From JBALVT01 sp045110675 (GTDB lineage: Bacteria > Pseudomonadota > Gammaproteobacteria > Pseudomonadales > Halieaceae), in NCBI GenBank assembly GCA_045110675.1, contig JBGCGJ010000036.1, forward strand, positions 74,639 to 138,638: a stretch of DNA of 64,000 nt, written 5' to 3'. Positions 9,815 through 18,347 of the stretch are shown piece after piece. The position numbers were made by a program, and so were the translations under genes. The number at the start of each line of letters is the position of its first letter. Position 1 is the stretch's first letter. Below the pieces are notes generated by a model, which was given only the letters and a program-made list of their open reading frames with translations, made no database searches and had not been told where the DNA came from.

Positions 9815-9848
9815 TGTTAAGAGCCATCGTGAACGCCAAAACACTACG

Positions 9849-10385
9849 ATGCACTTGCTAAATATTCAAACCGAGCTGGGTGAATTCGTCATCACGCTCG
9901 CCTACGACCAGGCACCTGTAACCTGCAAGTACTTTTGTGATCTCGCGGCGAATCACGCCCTAGATAACGGAACAATTTTTCGAATTCTCGCCCCCATCAA
10001 CCACTCCGACCAAGACAGTCATCCCATAGGTGTCGTTCAGGTCGGGCTGCAAGAGGGGCTTCACGCCAGAAGAACCACCATTGCACACGAGTCAACCGAT
10101 AAGTCTGGATTGGTGCATCGCAAGTGGACAGTTTCCGCCGCTCGATTCGCACCTGGAGAGGTCTACGGCAGCTTTTTCATCTGTATGCGTGAGGATCCGG
10201 AGCTAAACCATGGGGGTCCCAGAACAAGTGACAGCAAAGGCTATGCGGCATTTGGATCGATTACCGCAGGGCACGATGTCTTGGAAAAAATCTATGCCCG
10301 CGCGCAGGTTCAGGAACTACTCGATGTTCCGATCTCTGTTCCGCGCGTAAGGTTGATGACGCCCCTAGAGGCTAACAGCCAATGA
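9849..10385 (+). CDS. Divergent cyclophilin-type peptidyl-prolyl isomerase
   Basis: A 178-residue cyclophilin-like domain beginning MHLLNIQTELGEFVITLAYDQAPVTCKYF. It retains GTIFRIL, GSFFICM and GYAAFGSITAGHDVLEKIYA, which align with the FHRV, FFICL and VFGRVVEGMDV blocks. The FMIQGGD block is altered (GVVQVGL region), and the His before the catalytic Arg is missing, so classical isomerase activity is doubtful. There is no signal peptide, so it is cytoplasmic. The frame is open upstream to 9690, but homology begins at the ATG at 9849, 35 bases after the regulator stop. Its stop overlaps the start of the MFS gene as ATGA (10382-10385). Placement inside a catabolic operon is unusual for a cyclophilin. 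Confidence 0.82.
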   Translation: MHLLNIQTELGEFVITLAYDQAPVTCKYFCDLAANHALDNGTIFRILAPINHSDQDSHPIGVVQVGLQEGLHARRTTIAHESTDKSGLVHRKWTVSAARFAPGEVYGSFFICMREDPELNHGGPRTSDSKGYAAFGSITAGHDVLEKIYARAQVQELLDVPISVPRVRLMTPLEANSQ

Positions 10386-11686
10386 CCGTGCAGGCGCAGC
10401 CCGTCGGCGGGTGGTTTCAGGATATGCCTCTCACTCGCCAGCACTGGCTGGCGGGAATGACTTTGTTCATCGCTTTCGTAATTGAATCCTGGGAAATGAT
10501 GATCATCATTTTCTCCAGCGCTGCTATCGCGCAGGAGTTTGAGCTAAGTACCACTCAGATTGGTTCCCTTATTGGCGCCATGTTTCTGGGAATGATTCCC
10601 GGCGCTCTGATCTGGGGAAAGCTGATAGGCGTGCTCGGGCGCAAACGCTGTATGCTTTGGAGTGTAGGTCTTTACGGCCTGTTTCCTTTGGCCAGTGCTT
10701 TCGCACCGAACGTGGAGGCTTTGTGGGCAATCCGCTTTGCCTGCGGCGTGGTTCTGTCCGGCGCACTCGTGGTTACCTTCCCGTATTTTGAAGAACTGGC
10801 TCCGGTGAAGGTGCGCGGCACGGCAACGGTCTATCTATCTGCGGGTTGGCCGGTGGGAGTTTTGGTCGCCGTGGGCCTGACAGTGCTGTTGGCGGATCTC
10901 GGCTGGCGGTGGGTAATCGGTTTCAGCTCGGTAGTATCCCTGTGGGCATTCGCTATTCGTGCCTATGTACCAGAGTCACCTTACTGGTTAGCTGAAAAAG
11001 GCCGATTCGAGGAGGCCAGCGCAGCTGTAAAGCGATTATCCGGTGGAACACTGAACGCACAAGTGATCGCGGACCCAGAACGCACTGCGGGGACAATGGC
11101 CTTCTCCGATATTTTTCGGGGCCGGTCGCTGCGCATCACTCTGGTTCAAAGCGTCATCAATTTTTGTTTTTCCTGGGGATACTGGGGGCTTGCTTCCTGG
11201 ATGCCCACACTTTTGGAGAAGCGAGGGCTCAGCGCCCCCGAAGGCCTAGGCTTTATTGCAATCTCTGCGTTGTTCATGTTTCCCGGTTATATATCCGCAA
11301 GCTATTTAACCGGGAAATTCGGCCGCAAGAAAGTCATGCTCTTTTACATTTTTGTCGCAGCCCTCGCGGGCTTCGGCTTCGCTAATTCAAATTCCTTACA
11401 GGAAATGTACCTTTGGAATTTCACACTTTCCTTTTTCAGCCTTGGAGCCTGGGGCGTTTGGAATACCTGGCTAGGCGAGATTTACGACACCAATACCCGG
11501 GGTGCAGGAACAGCTTGGGGAGTCTCTGCGCAGAGGGTCGCCAATGCCCTGGCTCCAGTCGTAATTGGCGCCATGTTAGTCACTTCCAGCTTTTTACAAA
11601 CCGTGTCTTTCATCACGGCATTCCTGGCCATCACCTTCGTCGCGGCCCTGGTTCTCCCGGAGACCGAAGGAGAAACCCTGCGTTAG
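10382..11686 (+). CDS. MFS transporter, AAHS/sugar-porter-like
   Basis: A 434-residue permease with about 12 membrane segments. Motif A is GKLIGVLGRKR after segment 2, and a second copy, GKFGRKKVM, lies in the C-terminal half. PESPYWLAEKGRFEEA after segment 6 is the PESPRWL signature of the sugar-porter/aromatic acid:H+ symporter group. Its ATG overlaps the cyclophilin stop (ATGA), so translation is coupled. It probably imports the substrate or intermediate handled by the surrounding enzymes across the inner membrane, complementing the TonB receptor. The specific substrate is not readable. Confidence 0.9.
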   Translation: MTVQAQPVGGWFQDMPLTRQHWLAGMTLFIAFVIESWEMMIIIFSSAAIAQEFELSTTQIGSLIGAMFLGMIPGALIWGKLIGVLGRKRCMLWSVGLYGLFPLASAFAPNVEALWAIRFACGVVLSGALVVTFPYFEELAPVKVRGTATVYLSAGWPVGVLVAVGLTVLLADLGWRWVIGFSSVVSLWAFAIRAYVPESPYWLAEKGRFEEASAAVKRLSGGTLNAQVIADPERTAGTMAFSDIFRGRSLRITLVQSVINFCFSWGYWGLASWMPTLLEKRGLSAPEGLGFIAISALFMFPGYISASYLTGKFGRKKVMLFYIFVAALAGFGFANSNSLQEMYLWNFTLSFFSLGAWGVWNTWLGEIYDTNTRGAGTAWGVSAQRVANALAPVVIGAMLVTSSFLQTVSFITAFLAITFVAALVLPETEGETLR

Positions 11687-11747
11687 TAGCATCACGACCC
11701 TGATTACCAGCGAGCCTATTACACTCGCGCACAGAGGATGACGTCAA

Positions 11748-12965
11748 ATGAACACGCCAATTTTACTGTCCGACGGTTTGATCTTCGATGGACACAGTCC
11801 CGATTTAATCGCCGATAAGTTCATTCTCATTAAAAACGATCGTATTGCAGCCATCACATCAGAACGCCCGAAGGAGCCTGTGCAAGAGATCAAACTCGCC
11901 GGCAAGGTTGTAATGCCCGGCTTGATTGACTGCCACTTTCACGCCTATGCCTGTGGTGTGGATTTTCAGGAACTGGAATCGCTGCCTATTTCCTATGTTG
12001 CCCAGCGCGGGCGCCAGTTAATGGAAAATGCGTTGCGAAGGGGCTTTACCACGGTGCGAGATGCAGGGGGGGCAGATTACGGTCTATGGCGCGCTATCCA
12101 GGAAGGCGTGTTTGCCGGCCCACGGCTTTTCTACGCTGGCCGGGCCCTCAGCCAAACCGGTGGCCACGCCGACACACGCGCTCAACACGTAGAGCCCTGT
12201 GGCTGTATTCAAGCAGGCACACTCGGCCAGGTGGTTGACGGTGTGGATGAGGTGCGCAAAGCCGTACGAGAGACATTGCGCCAAGGAGCACACCAAATCA
12301 AAATCATGGTCTCCGGCGGCATATCCTCGCCGACAGACCCGGTATGGATGCTGCAGTTTTCAGACGAGGAAATTGCCGCAGCGGTGGACGAAGCCAATCG
12401 CCGACGCACTTACGTCATGGCTCATGCTTACACGGCCGAAACAATACAACGCGCGGTAAAACTTGGGGTGCGAAGCATAGAGCACGGCAACCTGATTGAT
12501 AGAGCGGCAGCCAATGAAGTCGCTAAACACGATGCTTACGTGGTCCCAACGCTAGTCACCTACGATGCAATAGGTCAGCATGGCAAAGTGTCCGGCGCAC
12601 CGCAAACTACTTTAGACAAGTTAAAAGAAGTCAAAGAACACGGTCTGTCAGCCATAGAAATCTGCAAATCGGCCGGTGTATCTCTGGGCTTTGGAACTGA
12701 TCTACTGGGCGACATGCACGTACACCAGTTAGACGAGTTGAAGCTGCGCAGCGAAGTGCAAACACCCTACGAAGTTCTCCACAGCGCGACTGCAATCAAT
12801 GCAGAAATCATTCAACGACCCAATGACCTGGGCTGCGTTAAAGAGGGAGCCTATGCGGACCTGTTGGTTATTGACGGTAACCCACTCGAAGATTTATCTC
12901 TGCTTTGGAATTCCCAGCGCAGACCTAACTACATATTAAAAGGTGGACAGTTCGTCGGCGGGTAA
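11748..12965 (+). CDS. Metal-dependent amidohydrolase (imidazolonepropionase/prolidase-like)
   Basis: Amidohydrolase-superfamily protein of 405 residues. The metal-binding H-x-H lies in VMPGLIDCHFHAY. A candidate carboxylated Lys lies in HQIKIMVSGGISSP, with later metal ligands in MAHAYTAETIQ and VRSIEHGNLID and a catalytic Asp in LGFGTDLLGDMH. The C-terminal beta-sandwich closes with GAYADLLVIDGNPLEDL. These features place it among the prolidase/imidazolonepropionase-like hydrolases that cut amide or peptide-like C-N bonds. It sits 61 bases after the MFS gene in the same direction. It may act after HyuAB on a ring-opened carbamoyl or amide product; this is inference. Confidence 0.88.
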   Translation: MNTPILLSDGLIFDGHSPDLIADKFILIKNDRIAAITSERPKEPVQEIKLAGKVVMPGLIDCHFHAYACGVDFQELESLPISYVAQRGRQLMENALRRGFTTVRDAGGADYGLWRAIQEGVFAGPRLFYAGRALSQTGGHADTRAQHVEPCGCIQAGTLGQVVDGVDEVRKAVRETLRQGAHQIKIMVSGGISSPTDPVWMLQFSDEEIAAAVDEANRRRTYVMAHAYTAETIQRAVKLGVRSIEHGNLIDRAAANEVAKHDAYVVPTLVTYDAIGQHGKVSGAPQTTLDKLKEVKEHGLSAIEICKSAGVSLGFGTDLLGDMHVHQLDELKLRSEVQTPYEVLHSATAINAEIIQRPNDLGCVKEGAYADLLVIDGNPLEDLSLLWNSQRRPNYILKGGQFVGG

Positions 12966-13044
12966 TGTGATTACAGTCGTTTTTAAACAGCGATAACGGA
13001 AAGTTCAAAAACAACAATTCAATTACACCAGTGGAGCAAAGAAG

Positions 13045-14055
13045 ATGACAAGAGAATGGGTTATAGACGCGTATGAAGGTTTTGAAAACATGCGTCTGCA
13101 AGATTGTGCACGACAAGAGCCTGGGCCCAACGACATCAGGCTGAGGATCGAGACGTTTGCCCTAAACTGGGGTGATGAGGATTTGATGCACGATCATTAC
13201 TCCTTCAGCTTTTCAGAACTGCCAGCGCGGATAGGTTCTGAGGCGGCCGGGATCGTTGAAGCAGTGGGTGCGCAGGTCAAAGACATTAAAATAGGCGAAC
13301 GGTATTGCACTCTACCCTATTTCTATGACCTTCGCGGTACCAGCGCAGACACTGTGTTGGTCGATCAAGCATACGTCGCAAAAGCACCCTCGGGGTTAAC
13401 CGCGGTGGAAGCAGCCTCTATCTGGATGCAATTTCTAACGGCCTACTACCCGGTTGTCGAGCTGGCTAAAGCAGCACCTGGGCGAAATATCCTGGTACCA
13501 GCAGGGACCAGCACAGCCGGAAACGCGGCTCTGCAGATTGGCCGGATGCTCGGAGCTACGATGATCGCGACAACTCGCTCAGAGGCGAATAGACAAATTC
13601 TCCTCGACAGTGGTGCCGATCACGTTTTTGTCGACAACGGCGACAATCTAGCGGAATTTTTAATTGAAGCAACAGACGGCGTAGGTGTCCATGCATCCTT
13701 TGATCCCGTCGGTGGCGATTTCATGAACCGTTACGCCAGCAGCATGGCGATGGGTGGACGCCTATTTCTTTACGGGGCGTTAAATGGCACTTTTTCGCCA
13801 CCGCCCTATGTCGATATGTTCCAAAAAAATCTGCTGCTGCAAGCCTATAGCGTTTTCAACTACGTTGAGGATCCTGAAGCTTGTGAACGTGGCAAGAACT
13901 TCGTTTACAGCGCGATTTCAAATGGCGAACTGCGCCCTCACGTTGACCGTACCTTTGACATGGAATCCCATAAAGAGGCTTGGCGATACCTGAAAAGTGC
14001 ACGAACAGATTATGGCAAAGTCGTTGTGGAAACAGGCGCCACAGCCGAGAGCTAG
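13045..14055 (+). CDS. MDR-family NADPH:quinone oxidoreductase-like enzyme
   Basis: A medium-chain dehydrogenase/reductase of 336 residues. The GroES-like N-terminal half includes ALNWGDEDLMH and GSEAAGIVEAVG. The nucleotide-binding half has VPAGTSTAGNAALQIGRMLGA and VGVHASFDPVGG. The zinc-ligand cysteines of classical alcohol dehydrogenases are absent, as expected for the quinone oxidoreductase subgroup. GGAG lies nine bases before the ATG. It follows the amidohydrolase by 79 bases in the same direction and probably reduces a carbonyl or enone in the same unidentified pathway. Confidence 0.87.
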   Translation: MTREWVIDAYEGFENMRLQDCARQEPGPNDIRLRIETFALNWGDEDLMHDHYSFSFSELPARIGSEAAGIVEAVGAQVKDIKIGERYCTLPYFYDLRGTSADTVLVDQAYVAKAPSGLTAVEAASIWMQFLTAYYPVVELAKAAPGRNILVPAGTSTAGNAALQIGRMLGATMIATTRSEANRQILLDSGADHVFVDNGDNLAEFLIEATDGVGVHASFDPVGGDFMNRYASSMAMGGRLFLYGALNGTFSPPPYVDMFQKNLLLQAYSVFNYVEDPEACERGKNFVYSAISNGELRPHVDRTFDMESHKEAWRYLKSARTDYGKVVVETGATAES

Positions 14056-14174
14056 TCTCCCCTCAATGTAGTTTTTTTGAACTCAATGCAGGTTGGTTCG
14101 TGCATTCGAATCAGGCCTGCTGGCAGATATTTGTTGCAACGTAAACCTGTAAAGAATCTTTGGGGGAATCACAA

Positions 14175-14576
14175 ATGTCAATTTTTGAAGAGCGGCGACA
14201 ACATGTACAACAGCTCGTAATAAAGCAGTATCGAGCTCTAGATGCAGAAAACGCGACCTCCTGGGCTTCCTATTTCTCGGACGATGCCACGTTTACGTCA
14301 CCTTACGGAGAGTGGAATGGCCGAGGTGCTATCCAGGAATTCATGGAAGAGCATATTCTCAGTGGCATGGAGTCAAGTGTGCGGCACTATATTTCGAATT
14401 TCTGTTTCATGGAAGAAGGAGAGAATATTCGCGCCAGCTTTTACATTAAAAAAGTAAAAGTGAATATTAAAGAGCCGTTTATTATCGCGACTGCCGAGGG
14501 CAATTGTCTTGCAGAAAAGATTGCTCAAGACTGGATGGTGAAGCGTTATGATTTAACGATTGATGCGGTTGATTGA
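14175..14576 (+). CDS. SnoaL/NTF2-like small protein
   Basis: 133 residues of the NTF2-like cone fold. An N-terminal helix (QQLVIKQYRALDAENATSWASYFSDDATFTSP) is followed by GRGAIQEFMEE and beta strands ending in AEKIAQDWMVKRYDLTID. Such proteins serve as hydroxysteroid isomerase-like or polyketide-cyclase-like enzymes, or as ligand-binding partners. An in-frame TTG at 14160 exists, but the ATG at 14175 follows a GGGGGA site and starts the domain. It is the last gene of the plus-strand catabolic run and converges on putA. The exact reaction is unknown. Confidence 0.8.
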   Translation: MSIFEERRQHVQQLVIKQYRALDAENATSWASYFSDDATFTSPYGEWNGRGAIQEFMEEHILSGMESSVRHYISNFCFMEEGENIRASFYIKKVKVNIKEPFIIATAEGNCLAEKIAQDWMVKRYDLTIDAVD

Positions 14577-14600
14577 GGCTATTTCACTCCCGTGAGTTTG

Positions 14601-17600
14601 TCACCCACCCTCCTCCAAATTGAACAATTGTGTATTCCCTCCTCTCGCAACAGTATTCTCTGTTCGTGTTTTCTCAGTAGCAAAATGCAATAAATAGTGA
14701 GGCCCCCCGGCTTTTGGCCCGGTGCCGGAAAGCCCCTGTCCGCCAAAGGGCTGCACTCCCACCACAGCGCCGACAATATTGCGGTTGATGTAAGTGTTGC
14801 CCACTCGAGTGGCATTGAATACTTCGCGAGCAAAGCCGTCTATGCGACTGTGCACGCCCAGTGTTAGGCCGAATTGAGAATCCTCAATATCTTTCAGTAC
14901 CTGTGAGATTTCCGACACCTTGTATCGAATCACATGCAAGATAGGCCCAAATACTTCTTGCTCCAGCTGTGACAGAGCCTCTATTTCGTAAACTTGTGGA
15001 GCGACGAAGTAACCCTCTGCATGACTTTGGTTTAGCTGGCATGCCGCGAGCAATTTTCCTTCAGCGCGCATTCGTTTTTCGTGACGCTCCAGCATTTGCT
15101 TCGCATCCAGATTGATCACCGGACCAATGTCAGTACTGAGTTCCGCCGGATCGCCTACTTTCAGCTCGCTCATGGCACCCATTAACATGTGGATCACTTT
15201 GTCTGCGATATCATCCTGTAAATACAGCACTCTCAGCGCACTGCAACGCTGACCAGCACTCTTGAAGGCTGAGCTAATCACATCATCCACTACCTGCTCA
15301 GGAAGCGCGGTGGCGTCTACCAACATCACATTGAGACCACCGGTTTCAGCCAGGAAAGGGACGATAGCACCTTCGCGTTCTGCCAGCTGACGATTGATCA
15401 GCTTCGCTGTCTCAGTACCGCCCGTGAAAGCCACCCCTGCAATACGGGTGTCTGCTACCAGCGCACCACCAACGCGCTGACCCTCTCCGGGCAGGAGGTG
15501 GATTACATCGCCGGGTACACCTGCTTCCAGCATCAACTCTATCGCCTTCGCGGCCACCATGGGTGTCTGCTCAGCAGGCTTGGCGATCACCGAGTTACCG
15601 GCAACCAGTGCAGCCACCACCTGGCCCACAAAAATCGCCAATGGGAAATTCCAGGGACTGATGCAAAGAATCACACCTCTTCCATGCAGGGACAGCTCAT
15701 TGAGTTCTCCCGTCGGGCCTGGCAAAACTAACGGTTCGCCGAACTGAGACCTGGATTGCTGAGCGTAATAGCGGCAGAAATCAACGGCTTCTCTTACTTC
15801 CGCTAGCCCGTCATCAATGGTACGACCCGCTTCTATGACTATCAGACCCACTAACGATTCACTGTTCGTTTCCATTGATTCAGCAAGCCGTTCCAAACAC
15901 TGGGCACGGTGCTCAACACCGAGCGAATTCCAAGCATGCTGCGCTTTACTGGCCAAGTCCAAGGCCTGTTCAATGTTTGCTTTGCTGGCTTCAACGACGT
16001 CACCCACTACTTGCTGGTAATTTGCGGGGTTATGCAGAAGCTTTCTATGCCCAGGCTGGGCCTGCCCGCCAACTATCGGAGCTGATTCGAATGTTTGTTC
16101 GGAAGCGGTCATCACACTCTTTAGCAAAGGAATCACTTTCAGAGAATCGGCTAAATCCAAGCCCGCTGCGTTAACCCAGGAGTGCTCCTCACCAGAATAC
16201 AAATTACGAGGCACTGGAATTTTGGAATGGCGCGCCACCAGATGAGAGCGTGTTTCCTCGATCGGATCGCGCAAAAGTTCCTTAGCTGGAACTTTGGCAT
16301 CCAGAAAGCGATTGACGAAGGAACTATTGGCTCCGTTTTCCAGCAGCCTGCGCACGAGATAAGGCAGCAAGTCTTGGTGATTACCTACGGGAGCATAGAC
16401 GCGAACTAAGGCATTGGGATTCTCGCGCAGGATTTCTTCATACATTAATTGACCCATGCCGTGTAAGCGCTGGAATTCAAACGCCTTAGCGTTTTCTGCT
16501 AACTCCTGCACCATGGCAACGGTGTGGGCATTGTGTGTGGCAAACTGCGGATAGATCTCCTGGGGCGCAGAAAAAAGGATCTGTGCACACACCTGGTAGC
16601 ATAAGTCGGAATGACATTTTCGCGTGAACACCGGGTAGTCTGCCAGGCCCTGCTCTTGAGCGTGTTTAATCTCACCGTCCCAATAAGCACCCTTCACCAA
16701 TCGCACCATAAAGCGTCGATTGCACTCTTTGGCAAGAAGAATCAGCCACTCGGCTACATAAGTAGCGCGCTTTTGATAGGCCTGCAACACAAAGCCAAGG
16801 CCATCCCAATCCGCCAGCTGAGCATCTCGGGCTAAGGCTTCGAAGATATCGAGCGAGAGATCCAGGCGGTCCGCCTCCTCAGCGTCGATACTGAATCCGA
16901 TCCCTCCTTCTTTCGCCAACAACGCTAAGGATTTTACTCTCGGCAGTAGTTCGTTCATCACCCGCCGCTTCTGGCGAAATTCGTAGCGAGGGTGAAGAGC
17001 CGATAACTTGACCGAAATGCCATGGCTTTTCTCAACGCTCGCGCTTGCACCACTATCAGTGATCAAGCGGATGGCTTCGGCGTAGGAGTTGAAGTAAGTT
17101 TGAGCGTCTTCCTCCGTACGCGCACCCTCACCAAGCATGTCGAAGGAGAACAACGTTTCGGGACGATTATCTGCGGCACCTTTTCGTATCGCTTCAGTAA
17201 TCGTCCTACCCAGAACATACTGCCCGCCCATTATTCTCATCGCCTGTAATACGGCTCGACGAACAATGGGTTCACCCAAGGAGCTGACCAGGCGTTTCAT
17301 CCAGTGGTTGGTGTCACCGGTAATTTCATCCTCAAGGGTGACGACTCGCCCAGTGAGCATTAATCCCCAGACGGAGGCATTCACAAACCGCGAAGCAGAT
17401 TTCCCGCGGTGTGCAGCCCAATCACCGGAGTGAATTTTTTCTGCAATCAGGCGATCTGCCGTTTCCTCGTCGGGCACACGCAATAAAGATTCCGCCAGGC
17501 ACATCAGAGCAATACCCTCGTTATTCGAGAGGCCGAACTCCTGCAGGAAGGCATCGAGCGTACCCGCTTTGTGGCTGCCCTCCCGGCACTGCTCCACCAG

Positions 17601-17735
17601 ACGTACTCCTGCCCTGAGCGCAGCTTCGGATTGGTAAGGCTCCAGAGATTTCGCTTCCAGCAGCCTTGCCACCGTTGCGGGTTCGTCAGCGTAGATGGCT
17701 TCACGGATGTTGTTTCTGACTTCAGTAATCGTCAT
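14601..17735 (-). CDS. putA: Bifunctional proline dehydrogenase / L-glutamate-gamma-semialdehyde dehydrogenase PutA
   Basis: A 1044-residue PutA oxidising proline to glutamate with FAD then NAD. The proline dehydrogenase barrel contains RLVKGAYWDGEIKHAQEQG and YPVFTRKCHSDLCYQVCAQ. The aldehyde dehydrogenase half has FTGGTETAKLI, the catalytic Glu region FLAETGGLN (near residue 795) and the catalytic Cys in SAGQRCSAL (near 830). The N-terminus lacks the ribbon-helix-helix DNA-binding domain of E. coli PutA, so this is the enzyme-only type. It is divergent from an Lrp/AsnC regulator that presumably controls it. A GTG two codons upstream is possible; the ATG at 17735 has AAAGAG at workable spacing. 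Confidence 0.96.
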   Translation of the reverse strand: MTITEVRNNIREAIYADEPATVARLLEAKSLEPYQSEAALRAGVRLVEQCREGSHKAGTLDAFLQEFGLSNNEGIALMCLAESLLRVPDEETADRLIAEKIHSGDWAAHRGKSASRFVNASVWGLMLTGRVVTLEDEITGDTNHWMKRLVSSLGEPIVRRAVLQAMRIMGGQYVLGRTITEAIRKGAADNRPETLFSFDMLGEGARTEEDAQTYFNSYAEAIRLITDSGASASVEKSHGISVKLSALHPRYEFRQKRRVMNELLPRVKSLALLAKEGGIGFSIDAEEADRLDLSLDIFEALARDAQLADWDGLGFVLQAYQKRATYVAEWLILLAKECNRRFMVRLVKGAYWDGEIKHAQEQGLADYPVFTRKCHSDLCYQVCAQILFSAPQEIYPQFATHNAHTVAMVQELAENAKAFEFQRLHGMGQLMYEEILRENPNALVRVYAPVGNHQDLLPYLVRRLLENGANSSFVNRFLDAKVPAKELLRDPIEETRSHLVARHSKIPVPRNLYSGEEHSWVNAAGLDLADSLKVIPLLKSVMTASEQTFESAPIVGGQAQPGHRKLLHNPANYQQVVGDVVEASKANIEQALDLASKAQHAWNSLGVEHRAQCLERLAESMETNSESLVGLIVIEAGRTIDDGLAEVREAVDFCRYYAQQSRSQFGEPLVLPGPTGELNELSLHGRGVILCISPWNFPLAIFVGQVVAALVAGNSVIAKPAEQTPMVAAKAIELMLEAGVPGDVIHLLPGEGQRVGGALVADTRIAGVAFTGGTETAKLINRQLAEREGAIVPFLAETGGLNVMLVDATALPEQVVDDVISSAFKSAGQRCSALRVLYLQDDIADKVIHMLMGAMSELKVGDPAELSTDIGPVINLDAKQMLERHEKRMRAEGKLLAACQLNQSHAEGYFVAPQVYEIEALSQLEQEVFGPILHVIRYKVSEISQVLKDIEDSQFGLTLGVHSRIDGFAREVFNATRVGNTYINRNIVGAVVGVQPFGGQGLSGTGPKAGGPHYLLHFATEKTRTENTVARGGNTQLFNLEEGG

Positions 17736-17864
17736 GAGCACAGCTCTTTATCTGGATATCTAATCAGCTTCATTTTCCATATTTACTGCGATATTAGTCT
17801 CCAAATATTCACTTTTATCAGTGTATAATTCTACAAATGCATTTTTCACAGGATATAAATCTAA
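17736..17864. promoter_or_regulatory. Divergent putA / Lrp-type regulator control region
   Basis: A 129-base AT-rich gap holding the back-to-back promoters of putA and the Lrp/AsnC gene. A TATAAT hexamer at 17824-17829 could serve as the -10 of the regulator gene, but no good -35 is present at the right distance. Lrp-type activators usually bind such AT-rich divergent regions; no exact operator can be drawn from one sequence. Confidence 0.4.
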
Positions 17865-18347
17865 ATGGATATAGAGCGCTCAATCGATCGTATTGACCAG
17901 AGAATTCTAGAGATATTGCAAAGAGACGGACGAATCTCCAACGTCAACCTGGCAAAAAAGGTCGCGCTCAGCCCCACACCCTGCCTGGAACGGGTACGGA
18001 GATTAGAAAGAGAGGGCTATATCACCGGCTATGTGGCGCTGACAAATGCAGAGAAGCTCAACGCAAACAATTTGGCCTTCATTCAGGTCTCACTGACCAA
18101 CACCAGCACTGAAAACCTAAAAGAATTTAGTCGCCAGATGCGGGAACTATCAGAGGTAGAGAGCTGCCACATGGTGGCAGGCGGATTCGACTACCTGCTA
18201 AAGATTCGCTGCCGAGATATGCTGGACTACCAACATTTCCTAGGGGAAAAACTGGCAGCTATACCATTGATTTCCCAGACTCACACTTACGTCGTCATTG
18301 AAGAAGTAAAGTCGGAAACGGCGATCACTCTCTCCAATGTCAACTAA
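17865..18347 (+). CDS. Lrp/AsnC-family regulator, probable activator of putA
   Basis: 160 residues. An AsnC-type winged helix-turn-helix (residues about 8-65, IDQRILEILQRDGRISNVNLAKKVALSPTPCLERVRRLEREG in short segments) is followed by a RAM ligand-binding domain (about 72-150) with VESCHMVAGGFDYLLKIRC. It is divergent from putA, the arrangement of the proline-responsive PutR/BkdR regulators, so proline-dependent control of putA is a reasonable inference. The stop overlaps the stop of the convergent carnitine dehydrogenase gene by four bases. Confidence 0.92.
   Translation: MDIERSIDRIDQRILEILQRDGRISNVNLAKKVALSPTPCLERVRRLEREGYITGYVALTNAEKLNANNLAFIQVSLTNTSTENLKEFSRQMRELSEVESCHMVAGGFDYLLKIRCRDMLDYQHFLGEKLAAIPLISQTHTYVVIEEVKSETAITLSNVN

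Noticed and set aside
14601..17735. PutA as its own transcriptional repressor
   Set aside because: The N-terminal ribbon-helix-helix domain is missing; a separate Lrp-type regulator is divergent.
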